64,000 bases of DNA from Acinetobacter sp. ANC 3832 (GCF_002135415.1 NZ_NEGJ01000001.1:310001-374000); one strand, 5' to 3'. Positions 40,330-50,541 are shown, counted from the stretch's first letter. The notes: generated from the letters alone by a model not told the origin. Numbers and translations are program-made.

Positions 40330-42468
40330 TTACTCGTCGTCACCTTTTTTACCGCCAGTTTGGAACTTAGTGATAATGCCTTCAGCCACGTTACGTGGAG
40401 TTTCAGCATACTTCGCAAATTCCATAGAGTAAGTCGCACGACCTTGAGACATAGAACGCATAGACGTTGCGTAACCAAACATCTCAGCCAATGGAACTTC
40501 AGCTTTAATTGCTTTAGTACCACCAGGTAAATCGTCCATACCTTGAACCATACCACGACGACGGTTTAAGTCACCCATGATATCGCCCATGTAATCTTCT
40601 GGAGTTTCTACTTCAACTTTCATGATAGGCTCAAGCAAGATTGGATCCGCTTTCATGAAACCATCACGGAAGGCATAAGAACCCGCCATTTTGAACGATA
40701 ATTCGTCAGAATCGACATCATGGTAAGAACCATCAAATAATGTCGCTTTGATACCCACAACAGGGTAACCAGCCAATACACCATTTTTCATACGTTCTTG
40801 AATACCTTTGTCTACCGCACCAAAGAATTCTTTAGGTACAGTACCGCCAACAACTTCTTCAGCGAATACGTATTCTTTACCAATTTCTTCGACATTCATA
40901 GGTTCTAAACGAACATATACATGACCGAATTTACCTTTACCACCTGTTTGACGTACGAATTTGCCTTCTTGCTCAACAGTCTTTTTGATTGTTTCACGGT
41001 AAGCAACCATTGGTTTACCAATGTTCGCTTCAACACCAAATTCACGTTTCATACGGTCAACAAGGATGTCAAGGTGAAGCTCACCCATACCAGCAATAAT
41101 CGTTTGACCAGATTCTTCGTCTGTGCGAACACGGAACGATGGATCTTCTTTAGCCAAACGACCTAAAGCGATAGACATTTTTTCTTGGTCAGCTTTTGTC
41201 TTAGGCTCTACAGCTAAAGAAATTACTGGCTCAGGGAATTCCATACGCTCTAAAGTGATGATGTTTTTCTCATCACATAATGTATCACCAGTAGTAACGT
41301 CTTTAAGACCTACACATGCAGCGATATCACCAGCGCGGATTTCTTCAACGTCTTGACGATCGTTTGCGTGCATTTGCACGATACGGCCAATACGTTCACG
41401 CTTAGCTTTAACTGGGTTATATACTGGATCGCCTTGTTTAAGCACACCAGAATATACACGTACGAAAGTTAAGTTACCTACGAACTTGTCATTCATAATT
41501 TTGAATGCAAGTGCAGAGAACGGAGCTTCGTCAGATGCTTCACGAATCGCTTTAGTTTCAGCTTTGTCGTCAAGAATACCTTCGATTGGCTTAACTTCAG
41601 TAGGCGATGGTAAGAATTCAATAACAGCATCCAACATACGTTGAACACCTTTGTTTTTGAATGCTGTACCACAAAGCATTGGCTGAATTTCACAAGCAAG
41701 TGTACGTGCACGAATACCAGCAACGATGTCAGCTCTTGAAAGCTCACCTTCTTCTAAGTATTTGTCCATCAACTCTTCTGAAGCTTCAGCAGCCGCTTCA
41801 ACCATGTTAGTACGCCATTCTTCAGCAGTAGCAACAAGGTCAGCAGGGATTTCGCCATATGCGAATTCCATACCTTGAGAAGCTTCATCCCAAATGATAG
41901 CTTTCATTTCTAGAAGATCAACAACACCTTGGAAGTTGTCTTCAGCACCAATTGGTACAACGATTGGCACAGGGCTTGCACCAAGACGTGTTTTCATTTG
42001 TTCAACAACACGGAAGAAGTTGGCACCAGTACGGTCCATCTTGTTCACGAATGCTAAACGAGGCACTTTATATTTATTTGCTTGACGCCATACAGTTTCT
42101 GACTGAGGTTGAACACCACCTACAGCACAATAAACCATGCACGCGCCGTCAAGAACACGCATAGAACGCTCAACTTCGATTGTGAAGTCAACGTGTCCTG
42201 GGGTGTCAATTACGTTAATACGGTGTTCTGGGAATTGTTTACCCATACCAGACCAGAAACAAGTTGTTGCAGCAGAAGTAATGGTAATACCACGTTCTTG
42301 CTCTTGTTCCATCCAGTCCATTGTTGCTGCACCATCATGTACTTCACCAATTTTGTGAGATACACCTGTGTAGAACAAAATACGTTCTGTAGTCGTAGTT
42401 TTACCAGCATCAATGTGAGCTGAAATACCAATGTTACGGTAACGAGAAATTGGGGTTTGACGAGCCAT
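40330..42468 (-). CDS. fusA: Elongation factor G
   Basis: This translocation GTPase of 712 residues has G1 [32 protein letters not shown], the NKMDRTG motif, domain IV ([18 protein letters not shown]) and a C-terminal domain V ending [11 protein letters not shown] 42468 ([14 protein letters not shown]) matches family starts. An in-frame ATG four codons earlier has AGGA directly abutting it. It is separated from rpsG by a spacer with two hairpins. Confidence 0.97.
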   Translation of the reverse strand: MARQTPISRYRNIGISAHIDAGKTTTTERILFYTGVSHKIGEVHDGAATMDWMEQEQERGITITSAATTCFWSGMGKQFPEHRINVIDTPGHVDFTIEVERSMRVLDGACMVYCAVGGVQPQSETVWRQANKYKVPRLAFVNKMDRTGANFFRVVEQMKTRLGASPVPIVVPIGAEDNFQGVVDLLEMKAIIWDEASQGMEFAYGEIPADLVATAEEWRTNMVEAAAEASEELMDKYLEEGELSRADIVAGIRARTLACEIQPMLCGTAFKNKGVQRMLDAVIEFLPSPTEVKPIEGILDDKAETKAIREASDEAPFSALAFKIMNDKFVGNLTFVRVYSGVLKQGDPVYNPVKAKRERIGRIVQMHANDRQDVEEIRAGDIAACVGLKDVTTGDTLCDEKNIITLERMEFPEPVISLAVEPKTKADQEKMSIALGRLAKEDPSFRVRTDEESGQTIIAGMGELHLDILVDRMKREFGVEANIGKPMVAYRETIKKTVEQEGKFVRQTGGKGKFGHVYVRLEPMNVEEIGKEYVFAEEVVGGTVPKEFFGAVDKGIQERMKNGVLAGYPVVGIKATLFDGSYHDVDSDELSFKMAGSYAFRDGFMKADPILLEPIMKVEVETPEDYMGDIMGDLNRRRGMVQGMDDLPGGTKAIKAEVPLAEMFGYATSMRSMSQGRATYSMEFAKYAETPRNVAEGIITKFQTGGKKGDDE

Positions 42469-42507
42469 GATTTCTTGCATTCCTAAATTTTGTTGTTTAA
42501 AACAGGA

Positions 42508-42572
42508 CGCTTTAAGTTGCTATGCAACTTAAAGCGCTTTGATGACAACTCGGTGACAACCGACTTGTCACC
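42508..42572 (-). promoter_or_regulatory. Two hairpins in the rpsG-fusA spacer
   Basis: CGCTTTAAGTTGC / GCAACTTAAAGCG (42508-42520 with 42524-42536) is a perfect 13-bp stem with a 3-nt loop. GGTGACAA / TTGTCACC (42552-42559 with 42565-42572) is an 8-bp stem with a 5-nt loop. There are no U-runs, so these look like mRNA structure or protein-binding elements rather than terminators. Confidence 0.6.
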
Positions 42573-42599
42573 CTCCTGATTAAGGCCTGTTTTAGCCGC

Positions 42600-43070
42600 T
42601 TAGAAGCGGTAGTGAGAGAAGGCTTTGTTGGCTTCAGCCATACGATGCACATCTTCACGTTTTTTGATCGCTGAGCCTTTACCTTCAGCAGCATCAAGCA
42701 ACTCGCCAGCTAGACGTAAAGCCATAGTTTTTTCAGAACGCTTAGCAGCAGCATCTACTAACCAACGCATAGCCAAGGCAGTACGACGGGATGGGCGCAC
42801 TTCCATAGGTACTTGGTATGTAGCACCACCAACACGGCGTGCTTTTACTTCGACCATAGGACGAACTTTTTCAAGAGTAGTCTCGAAAAATTCAACTGGG
42901 TCTACTTTATTTTTTTCTTGAACGCGGTCTAAAGCACCGTAAACGATACTTTCTGCAATCGATTTTTTACCGTCTTGCATTACGTGGTTCATGAATTTAG
43001 CGATTGTTTGGCTGCCGAACTTAGGATCCGGAAGGATTTCACGGGCAGCGACTACGCGACGTCTTGGCAT
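42600..43070 (-). CDS. rpsG: 30S ribosomal protein S7
   Basis: The 156-residue protein starts [20 protein letters not shown] and has the 16S-binding [20 protein letters not shown] segment. It organises the 30S head and, in E. coli, represses the str operon. It lies between rpsL and fusA as is standard. Length and motifs are normal. Confidence 0.98.
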   Translation of the reverse strand: MPRRRVVAAREILPDPKFGSQTIAKFMNHVMQDGKKSIAESIVYGALDRVQEKNKVDPVEFFETTLEKVRPMVEVKARRVGGATYQVPMEVRPSRRTALAMRWLVDAAAKRSEKTMALRLAGELLDAAEGKGSAIKKREDVHRMAEANKAFSHYRF

Positions 43071-43240
43071 TTTAACACCTAATAATATGACACTTCAGGG
43101 TAATCCAGCAGCTTGTGCAAGTGTCACGCACGGTACGCTGGCCTTACTATACGTCGCTTGAATTTCAATAAATTAATGCAGAAATCAGACAAGCGATACG
43201 GTTACAGCACTTTCAATCTTAAGAGAATCTTGTAAAAAGA

Positions 43241-43615
43241 TTATTTCTTAGGACGTTTAGTACCGTATTTAGAGCGAGATTGGTTACGATCTTTCACACC
43301 AGCGCAGTCTAAAGAACCACGAACGGTATGGTAACGTACACCTGGTAAATCTTTAACACGACCACCACGGATAAGAACAACACTGTGCTCTTGAAGGTTA
43401 TGGCCTTCACCACCGATGTAGCTTGATACTTCAAAACCTGAAGTTAAGCGAACACGGCAAACTTTACGCATTGCTGAGTTAGGTTTTTTAGGTGTAGTTG
43501 TGTAAACACGTGTACAAACACCACGACGTTGTGGGCAAGCCTTCAACGCTGGAACTTTTGATTTCTCAACCAAAGTCGTACGACCCTTACGGATCAACTG
43601 ATTTGTTGTTGCCAT
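43241..43615 (-). CDS. rpsL: 30S ribosomal protein S12
   Basis: The decoding-centre protein (124 residues) begins [20 protein letters not shown]. The streptomycin-related sites [11 protein letters not shown] (Lys43) and [12 protein letters not shown] (Lys88) are wild type. It is the first gene of the str operon. GGGAG lies about 8 nt upstream of the ATG. A good sigma-70 promoter and a start-proximal hairpin lie 25-85 nt upstream. Confidence 0.98.
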   Translation of the reverse strand: MATTNQLIRKGRTTLVEKSKVPALKACPQRRGVCTRVYTTTPKKPNSAMRKVCRVRLTSGFEVSSYIGGEGHNLQEHSVVLIRGGRVKDLPGVRYHTVRGSLDCAGVKDRNQSRSKYGTKRPKK

Positions 43616-43641
43616 ATGGCAAATCTCCCGTTAATAAAAAA

Positions 43642-43666
43642 CCTCAAAAAATACCACTTTTTGAGG
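43642..43666 (-). promoter_or_regulatory. Terminator-like hairpin at the 5' end of the rpsL leader
   Basis: CCTCAAAAA / TTTTTGAGG (43642-43650 with 43658-43666) has a 7-nt loop and is followed on the minus strand by TTTTTTATT. The predicted rpsL transcription start (about 43667) falls at its base, so the hairpin would be the first element of the mRNA. It could attenuate, stabilise the 5' end or back up upstream termination. Confidence 0.6.
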
Positions 43667-43673
43667 GCATGCA

Positions 43674-43702
43674 ATTGTATGCCAATAACTAAAAATGGTC
43701 AA
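43674..43702 (-). promoter_or_regulatory. Sigma-70 promoter of rpsL (str operon)
   Basis: On the minus strand TTGACC (43697-43702), a 17-nt spacer and TACAAT (43674-43679) form a near-consensus promoter about 60 nt upstream of rpsL. Confidence 0.75.
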
Positions 43703-43729
43703 CATTCGACACGCAGTCAAATGTTAACC
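43697..43729 (-). terminator. Terminator of the EcsC-family gene
   Basis: On the minus strand GGTTAACATTTGAC pairs with GTCGAATGTTGACC around a 5-nt loop. The two DNA mismatches become G-U pairs, giving a 14-bp RNA stem followed by ATTTTTAG. It lies 40 nt after the stop at 43770 and overlaps the -35 box of the rpsL promoter. Confidence 0.75.
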
Positions 43730-43769
43730 ATTTCAATGTTTATTGAGAGTCAAACCTACTCTCTCCCAG

Positions 43770-45263
43770 TTATTTTTCCTGATTTTTTGTAACTTTTGTT
43801 ACCGTTGGTGTTGATGCTTTACGCGGTGTCCGTTTTTTTGTCGCTGTTTTAGGCTCATCAACAACAGTTTTATCCTGAGCAACATCAGGCTGAGCCACGT
43901 TTTGCACCCCTTCCTTCGCAGGAGCATCCTTTTGAGCTTGCCCTTCAGCAGTTTCTGTAGATGGCTCTCCTTGGGTTGAAGCCTCAACTTTTGACTGCAC
44001 AGTTTGATCTACATTCTGAACAGGCTCTTTAATGTTTTTATCTGTAAGTGTTTTGACAGATTGATCTATTTCTGTGGGAGTACTTAATTCAGTGATCTCA
44101 GCTTGCTTATTCTGCTCAAGCTTTAAATCTGCATTTGCACCCTTGTCTATTGCTTGCTCAGAAATAACAGATGGTGATACCTGCTCTGCTTTTACATCTT
44201 GTAGCGACAATGGACTGATTTGTGCCAAAAGTTGCCCTGCTTTTTCATAAGCAGTTAATGCATCTATCTTTTGATCAGGATGTTCAATTAGATACTGACG
44301 TGCTGTTAAAAATACAGCTTGGGCTTTATCCGTCGCATCATCGACCAATTTCCAACTATATACAGCACTAATACCAATGGTAGCTAAAGGCGTCAGTTTT
44401 GATAGAAGTCCTAATTTAGGTAAACCATTGAGCCATGACCATTTAAATGAGCCATCTTCGTTGGAAATCCATTTTTTGATCAGCTCTGCATCATTTGCTG
44501 ACCCTAATAACTGTTGCAACTGATCGATATTGTGCGTTTGCATCACATTGGCAACCGTACGAACCGCCATCAATAAAGCTTGTTTTTCTGCAACTGAACC
44601 CAAATCAATTTGTTTAAAGATGAACTCTACAACATCTTGATCTTTATGACTCAACTCAAAACCATGTGCACGCCCAGTTTGATAAATACTTCTTAAAGCC
44701 AATGCAATAGAGGTTGGTACATCAATTGCTGAACCAATAACACCCGTAGCGCCTGTTAAAGTTCCTTGTACTGCTGCAATGATTTTATTTTGATTGGCTA
44801 AAGCCTGACTAATCCGTTGTGAACGAGCAGGATCATTTGCTAAAGCACTTAAATCCTTCACGCCTACTTCTTTTAATAAAGCATCAACAGAACTTGACTC
44901 TGAAACAAAATCATTCAGTTTATCAAAAAAATAATCAGCTAATTTATCATTCAAATCTGGTGAAATAAATGAAGCGACATTATTCACTTTTTTATAATGG
45001 CGACCCAGTAATTGACTTGAGAGCTTAGGCAGTTGTTCACGTATCATTTGTTGTGGATTATCGTACGATTTTTTTTCAAATCCACCTTTCTCTCGGGCTA
45101 CACTTTGCACAACCTGATGATCTTGTGGCGCTTGCGTTATCTTGGCAACAGTCCCTGGTGCAACATGATTTAATACACTTAAGCCAGTCGTACTGAGATT
45201 TTTAGCCACTCCAAAGGCATTCGAGATAAATCCGCCTGATTGTTTATTATTAGAATTTGCCAT
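43770..45263 (-). CDS. EcsC family protein with a basic C-terminal tail
   Basis: The 497-residue protein contains an EcsC-like domain of amphipathic helices at about residues 95-300, including VQGTLTGATGVIGSAIDVPT, SIALALRSIYQTGRAHGFEL and KQALLMAVRTVANVMQ. It then has a Gln/Glu/Lys-rich low-complexity region from about residue 340 and a basic tail (TKKRTPRKASTP). EcsC proteins are membrane-associated and linked in Bacillus to secretion, but their activity is unresolved. It is divergent from the MoxR cluster across a 340-nt region that could hold shared control sites. Confidence 0.8.
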   Translation of the reverse strand: MANSNNKQSGGFISNAFGVAKNLSTTGLSVLNHVAPGTVAKITQAPQDHQVVQSVAREKGGFEKKSYDNPQQMIREQLPKLSSQLLGRHYKKVNNVASFISPDLNDKLADYFFDKLNDFVSESSSVDALLKEVGVKDLSALANDPARSQRISQALANQNKIIAAVQGTLTGATGVIGSAIDVPTSIALALRSIYQTGRAHGFELSHKDQDVVEFIFKQIDLGSVAEKQALLMAVRTVANVMQTHNIDQLQQLLGSANDAELIKKWISNEDGSFKWSWLNGLPKLGLLSKLTPLATIGISAVYSWKLVDDATDKAQAVFLTARQYLIEHPDQKIDALTAYEKAGQLLAQISPLSLQDVKAEQVSPSVISEQAIDKGANADLKLEQNKQAEITELSTPTEIDQSVKTLTDKNIKEPVQNVDQTVQSKVEASTQGEPSTETAEGQAQKDAPAKEGVQNVAQPDVAQDKTVVDEPKTATKKRTPRKASTPTVTKVTKNQEK

Positions 45264-45618
45264 TTAAATCCAACCTCTCAATCAATTTTATTTACTTTTA
45301 ATATTAGGGATTATTACTTTAGATCTCAACTTGAATGTGTATTGATTCATTAAGAGAGTAAATACGTTTAACGTTACGCATCTTACATTTACATTCACTC
45401 TTATCATCCAGCAATCCGATTTATGAGCTTAGGTAACACAAGATGTTATATCTTCAATTTCATATAAATCACAATATAAGGTGTAGATGAGTAACATCAG
45501 TTACCTTAGTGTAAACCTTAAGTCATAATTTGTCGTAGTCTCTTATCACTCTACTAGTCATCCTTGCTTTTGCTCGTTATGATAATTCAATGTTTAGCCT
45601 CATTTGAATAAAATACCA
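45264..45618. other. Divergent intergenic region between the EcsC gene and the MoxR cluster
   Basis: There is no gene. It presumably contains the promoters for both directions. TATGAT at about 45578-45583 could be a -10 for the MoxR gene, but I could not match a good -35. AT-rich direct and inverted motifs near 45440-45520 (TTATATC.., GTAACATCAGTTACC) are possible binding sites, the last being an inverted repeat. Confidence 0.4.
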
Positions 45619-46716
45619 ATGAATGATAATCACAATAATGTAATTCAACTTAGACTGAATGCTGAACAAAAATATAGCGAAGAGTTAAATCGTTTACATG
45701 AACAAGATCAACATCGAAAACCTCAAGGATGGACATTATCGGCATATGCAGTGCGAGCCTTTATTTTAGGTGATCCTAAACTAAATATTCAGAAAAAGTT
45801 TTATGGCGATGATGCATTAGTCGATCGTGCTTTAGTCACCTTAATGGGCAACCAAGGCCTCATGTTAGTTGGTGAACCTGGTACAGCAAAATCAATGCTG
45901 TCTGAGTTATTTAGTGCTGCAATTAGTGGCAATTCACAACTGACCATTCAAGGTACAGCAGGAACAACTGAAGATCATATTAAATATTCTTGGAATTATG
46001 CATTATTACTTTCTGAAGGACCGACTGAAAAATCATTAATTCCATCACCGATTTTTTATGCAATGCAAAAAGGTCAAATCGCGCGTTTTGAAGAAATTAC
46101 GCGCTGTCCACCTGAAATTCAAGATGTTTTGGTCTCTTTGCTTTCTGAGAAACAAATGATGATTCCAGAAATGGGACAAGATTTTAGCCTTCAAGCTCAA
46201 TATGGTTTTAATTTAATTGCGACTGCAAACTTACGTGATCGTGGCGTACATGAAATGTCTGCAGCGTTAAAACGGCGCTTTAATTTTGAAACAGTGAAGC
46301 CAATACGTGATCGTCAATTTGAAATTGAATTGGTTCAACAACAATTAAAACAACAACTGGCTGAATTATATTCAGAGCTAAAAGTTCAACCACAAGTGAT
46401 TGAACTTTTAGTGACTATTTTTAATGAACTTCGTACAGGTCAGAGCTTACAAGGTGCGACCTTAAAGACACCTGATGCGGTTATGTCAACAGCGGAAGCA
46501 GTCAATATTGCCCATGCAGCAGGCTTACAAGCAATCTATTTAAGTGATGGAGTTTTACGTGCAGAACACATTGCACAACAACTTATTGGCGTGGTGTTTA
46601 AAGATAACCCTGATGATGCAAAGCGCCTCCGTTATTATTTAGATACAGTGGTTAAAGAGCGCGCTCGTCAAGATAGTGACTGGAAAGCATTTTATGAGGC
46701 GAGTCGTGAGTTTTAA
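45619..46716 (+). CDS. MoxR-family AAA+ ATPase (YehL-like)
   Basis: The AAA+ ATPase of about 365 residues has Walker A GEPGTAKS, Walker B region ARFEEITR, sensor-1 LIATANLRDRG and arginine finger LKRRFNFE, all intact. MoxR ATPases act as remodelling chaperones together with vWA proteins, and one is encoded two genes downstream. An in-frame TTG at 45604 would add five residues; neither start has a clear ribosome-binding site. It opens a cluster of four tightly packed genes (3-nt, 1-nt and overlapping junctions) and matches E. coli yehL by order and type. Confidence 0.92.
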   Translation: MNDNHNNVIQLRLNAEQKYSEELNRLHEQDQHRKPQGWTLSAYAVRAFILGDPKLNIQKKFYGDDALVDRALVTLMGNQGLMLVGEPGTAKSMLSELFSAAISGNSQLTIQGTAGTTEDHIKYSWNYALLLSEGPTEKSLIPSPIFYAMQKGQIARFEEITRCPPEIQDVLVSLLSEKQMMIPEMGQDFSLQAQYGFNLIATANLRDRGVHEMSAALKRRFNFETVKPIRDRQFEIELVQQQLKQQLAELYSELKVQPQVIELLVTIFNELRTGQSLQGATLKTPDAVMSTAEAVNIAHAAGLQAIYLSDGVLRAEHIAQQLIGVVFKDNPDDAKRLRYYLDTVVKERARQDSDWKAFYEASREF

Positions 46717-46718
46717 AA

Positions 46719-49358
46719 ATGCCTAATTTTATTGAAACAATAAATATGGATTTACCCACTCGTTTGTCGAATGCTTTTCAGTCTAAACAACTGTTAGCAG
46801 ATCAACAGATTTTTTTTGCTCCTATTCGGCATCATAGCCCGGCTTGTGCCTATGCATTACAACACTATATTCAGCAACTCAAGCCGACCCATATTTTTAT
46901 TGAAGCCCCTGAATCTTTTCAATTTTTATTGGAAAGCTTACTAGATGCTGAAACACAACCGCCTGTTGCAGTATTTGCTCAAGCGCAATCTTCACAAACC
47001 AGAACATCAAAACCAAATCATCCTCAAGAAGATCCCCCCTCAGAGCTTGTCAATCCTGAAAACGAATTACCTGAGTTGAATTCAGCCTATTTCCCTTTTT
47101 GTGAATATTCACCAGAATGGATTGCCTTAAAACAAGGACGCCAGATTCAAGCTCAACTTAAATTTATTGATTTATCTTGGGCCAAACAAAGTACTTTTAA
47201 AGCTGAACAAGAGGTTTTAGATTGGCAGCAAAAAAATCTCATTTCTGAGCGTTATTTAGCTCATAGCCAATTTATTCAAAAATTAGCGACACAACTTCAT
47301 TGCCGTAACCATGATGAATTATGGGATCATTTATTTGAACTCCAACCTCAAGAAAAACTGAAAGATGCAGAATATTTTTTTAATGAGGTATTTACCTGGT
47401 GTTCATTTGCACGTTTAGACTATGAAAAAGATGTCCTACTGCAAGAAGCCTCTTTACATCGTGAAGACTGTATGTGGCAACACATTCAACAAGCCAGACA
47501 AGCTGAACATAGAATTTTGGTCGTGACAGGAGGCTTTCATACACTGGCATTAATAGAAAGCCTCGTTCAACCACAGCAGACTGAACGCTTTATTATTGAG
47601 AATAAAAAACAAACATGGCAAGAACAGGCATGGTTAATTCGGTATAGTTTTGATCGTTTAGATGCTCTAAATGGCTATGCATCAGGAATGCCATCCCCTG
47701 CTTACTATCAACATGTATGGTTAGATTTAAATACAGAAGAGCAACACAGTCCTGCTCAAATTCAACAACAATTTTTCCAGTATCTGAATCAACTCTGCCA
47801 TTATTTAGATCATGAACAGACCTTAGATGTTACTCCATATATTGCTCTTAAAAATACGGCAGAATTAGCATGGAAACTTGCCGAATTACGTGGACATTAT
47901 CGCCCCAGTAGATATGACCTTTTAGATGCTCTACAATCTGCTTTAGTTAAAGGTGAGATCGGCGATGGTCAACACCATTTATTTGCAAAAGTTTATCAAT
48001 TTCTAAGTGGGCAGCAACTCGGCAAAGTTGCCAAAAATCAACATAGCCCAGCATTATTGCAAAATACCTATCAACAAATTGCAAAATATCGCTTTAATTT
48101 AAATGACACTATTTCTCGTACACGAAAATTAGATATTTATCGTAAAAATTTACATCAAGATATAAGTCAATTTTTACATTTATTAGAATTTGTAGACTGT
48201 GGTTTTGCTCATCGCCTTTCAGGCCCAGACTTTGTTCATGGCGTAGGTTTAGATTTACTGTTTGAAGAGTGGCGTTATGCATGGTCTCCAAGTGTCGAAG
48301 CGAGGCTCATTGAGTTAGCCGAGTTAGGTGACCAATTGAAGTACATTGCGCTAGGTAAAATTATAGCCTTGCAAAAAAATAATGAACAAAATGGTTTAGG
48401 ACAATCAGCCTTCGAAACAGCAAAACTTTTAGCTTTAGCCTGCCGTTTGGGCTTAAAACAACAATTACAGTATTTGAGTCAACAGCTAGATCATTTTTTA
48501 GAGTCAGGTCAAAATTTAACATCATTAATTGGTGCCGCACAGCAACTTTATTATTTATGGCACGGTAGAAAACTTTTACAACTTCCAGAACAACAATTAC
48601 AGCACAGCTTACAACAAGCTTTATTTCAAGCATGTTTTTTACTGGATCAGCTCAATGATACGCACGAAGAAAAAATTGAACAAAATTTAAAAGACTTAAA
48701 AACCTTACACGAATTGATTCTCAATTTAAAACAGCAAGTTTTCTTAGATCATCAAACTCTTCATCCTTCTGACGATCACCATGTAAATACCGTTAACTTA
48801 TTAGACTTAATGTATCAACACATTGATGTGCAAAAATTAGATGAATTTCATCTCAGTAAACTTAAAGGTGCAGTAGATGTATTAATGTTTTTAGATGATC
48901 GGTTACAACAAGATCAGCTTAAAGAAAAATTAAAGTTAGCCTTTGCAGTTGGGAGTGATGCCGAAGAAGCAACCCAATATTTACATGGCATGTTTTATAT
49001 TGCACCTGAAATTTTTGTACAGTCTGAGATTGCTATTCATGCATTGCATGAATTAGTCACACATTGGTCAGAAGAGACTTTTATACGAATACTACCCGAT
49101 TTACGCTATATATTTAGTCAACTGTCTCCGAAACAAAGTACAACTGTCTCCAAAACTATCGCAATAATGACAGGTTTAGGAAATGAGGTCATTTTAGATC
49201 AAGTGATGAGTCATATTAGTGCGAATGACGTTATGGAAGGCGTAAAATTAAATTTACAATTACAACAAATGCTCCAAAACGATCATTTAGAAAATTGGAT
49301 TAAAGCCTCCCCAATACAGTCCAATATACAATCACAAATAAAAAATATAGAGGACTAA
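46719..49358 (+). CDS. DUF5682 protein (YehM-like)
   Basis: The 879-residue soluble protein starts three bases after the ATPase stop. The N-terminal part has APIRHHSPACA (Arg37-His38-His39), IFIEAPE (Glu62, Glu65), HREDCMWQHI (about 247-256) and VTGGFHTLAL (271-274 GGFH). It corresponds to DUF5682/YehM proteins found next to MoxR and vWA genes. The order and spacing of these motifs resemble the TIKI/TraB/EreA hydrolase superfamily, which is my inference. The remaining 580 residues are Gln/Leu-rich helices with no motif. Confidence 0.85.
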   Translation: MPNFIETINMDLPTRLSNAFQSKQLLADQQIFFAPIRHHSPACAYALQHYIQQLKPTHIFIEAPESFQFLLESLLDAETQPPVAVFAQAQSSQTRTSKPNHPQEDPPSELVNPENELPELNSAYFPFCEYSPEWIALKQGRQIQAQLKFIDLSWAKQSTFKAEQEVLDWQQKNLISERYLAHSQFIQKLATQLHCRNHDELWDHLFELQPQEKLKDAEYFFNEVFTWCSFARLDYEKDVLLQEASLHREDCMWQHIQQARQAEHRILVVTGGFHTLALIESLVQPQQTERFIIENKKQTWQEQAWLIRYSFDRLDALNGYASGMPSPAYYQHVWLDLNTEEQHSPAQIQQQFFQYLNQLCHYLDHEQTLDVTPYIALKNTAELAWKLAELRGHYRPSRYDLLDALQSALVKGEIGDGQHHLFAKVYQFLSGQQLGKVAKNQHSPALLQNTYQQIAKYRFNLNDTISRTRKLDIYRKNLHQDISQFLHLLEFVDCGFAHRLSGPDFVHGVGLDLLFEEWRYAWSPSVEARLIELAELGDQLKYIALGKIIALQKNNEQNGLGQSAFETAKLLALACRLGLKQQLQYLSQQLDHFLESGQNLTSLIGAAQQLYYLWHGRKLLQLPEQQLQHSLQQALFQACFLLDQLNDTHEEKIEQNLKDLKTLHELILNLKQQVFLDHQTLHPSDDHHVNTVNLLDLMYQHIDVQKLDEFHLSKLKGAVDVLMFLDDRLQQDQLKEKLKLAFAVGSDAEEATQYLHGMFYIAPEIFVQSEIAIHALHELVTHWSEETFIRILPDLRYIFSQLSPKQSTTVSKTIAIMTGLGNEVILDQVMSHISANDVMEGVKLNLQLQQMLQNDHLENWIKASPIQSNIQSQIKNIED

Positions 49359-49359
49359 A

Positions 49360-50541
49360 ATGACTCATCCATTACATCCTCAAGATTTTGATGATCAAAA
49401 TATAGATCAAGCTTTAGATACCTTAGAACAAGCACGTCGTTGGCGTTTAATGTTAGGACGTTATGCAGATCAAAATTTATCGCAAGCAAACTTATCCACT
49501 GAACAATTAAAAATTGAACGTAATTTAGATTATCTATATCAACAAGAATATAAACGTCGTGGCGTTGAGCAAAGTAAAAATCGACATGGTGGCTTAGAAG
49601 CCTCACAATTAACCGCGATTAACTGGTTAAATCAAAGTCGTAAATTATTTCCTAAATCAACATTTGAGCGCATGCAACGCCAAGCAATAGAACGCTATCA
49701 AATGACGGATTTATTGAAAAATCCACAGCATGTAAAACAACTTGAACCAAACCCTGCAGTTGCAAAAGCTTTACTGAGCATGCGGGGTCGGTTAAGTGTA
49801 GACATGAAAGAAGCCATTCGTGAATTGATTCAGAAAGTGGTTGAAGAATTACTGCAAAAAATTCGTACTCAATTTTTACAAGCGCTACAAGGTAGACGCA
49901 ATCGTTTCCGTCGCTCCCACATAAAACAGGCGCAAAATTTTGATTGGCGTAGAACTATCCGTGAAAACTTAAAACATTACCAACCTGATTTACAAAAATT
50001 AATTATTCAAAATCCATATTTTAATGCACGAGTACAAAAGCACTTACCGTGGGAAATTGTGCTGTGCGTCGATCAAAGTGGTTCAATGCTTGACTCAGTG
50101 ATGTACGCAGCGATTTGTGCCAGTATTCTGTCGGCTCTTCCTGCAGTCAATATCAGCTTGGTTTTATTTGATACGCAAGTTGTAGATTTAAGCCATATGA
50201 CACATGACCCTGTAGAAGTTTTACTGACAATTCAACTCGGTGGCGGAACCAATATCGGTCAAGCTTTACAATATTGTGCTAAAAAAATTAAACAACCATC
50301 ACGTAGTATTTTAGTTTTAATTAGTGATTTTGAAGAAGGTGCATCTGTACAACACATGCTGAATACTACGGCAGAATTACATCAACAAGGCTGTAAATTG
50401 CTAGGACTTGCAGCATTAGACCAAGAAGCAAATCCTACTTACGATATGAATATGGCTCAACAGCTGCAAGATCGAGGTATGAAAATTGCTGCGATGACGC
50501 CTGAACACTTAGCCACATGGTTTGCAGAGGTGATGCAATGA
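49360..50541 (+). CDS. vWA-domain protein (YehP-like), MoxR partner
   Basis: This 393-residue protein starts one base after the DUF5682 stop. The first 225 residues are helical and very basic (RRNRFRRSHIKQ). A von Willebrand A domain follows, with an intact MIDAS: DQSGS at Asp238-Ser240-Ser242, then GGGTNIGQAL with the Thr, and ISDFEEG with the Asp. vWA proteins are typical substrates or adaptors of MoxR ATPases through metal-bound contacts. It has no signal peptide, so it is cytoplasmic. Its last four bases overlap the start of the SWIM gene (ATGA). Confidence 0.93.
   Translation: MTHPLHPQDFDDQNIDQALDTLEQARRWRLMLGRYADQNLSQANLSTEQLKIERNLDYLYQQEYKRRGVEQSKNRHGGLEASQLTAINWLNQSRKLFPKSTFERMQRQAIERYQMTDLLKNPQHVKQLEPNPAVAKALLSMRGRLSVDMKEAIRELIQKVVEELLQKIRTQFLQALQGRRNRFRRSHIKQAQNFDWRRTIRENLKHYQPDLQKLIIQNPYFNARVQKHLPWEIVLCVDQSGSMLDSVMYAAICASILSALPAVNISLVLFDTQVVDLSHMTHDPVEVLLTIQLGGGTNIGQALQYCAKKIKQPSRSILVLISDFEEGASVQHMLNTTAELHQQGCKLLGLAALDQEANPTYDMNMAQQLQDRGMKIAAMTPEHLATWFAEVMQ

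Noticed and set aside
40330..42468. Numerous shorter plus- and minus-strand frames across fusA, tuf, rpoB and rpoC
   Set aside because: They overlap conserved coding regions in other frames and show no initiation signals or families.
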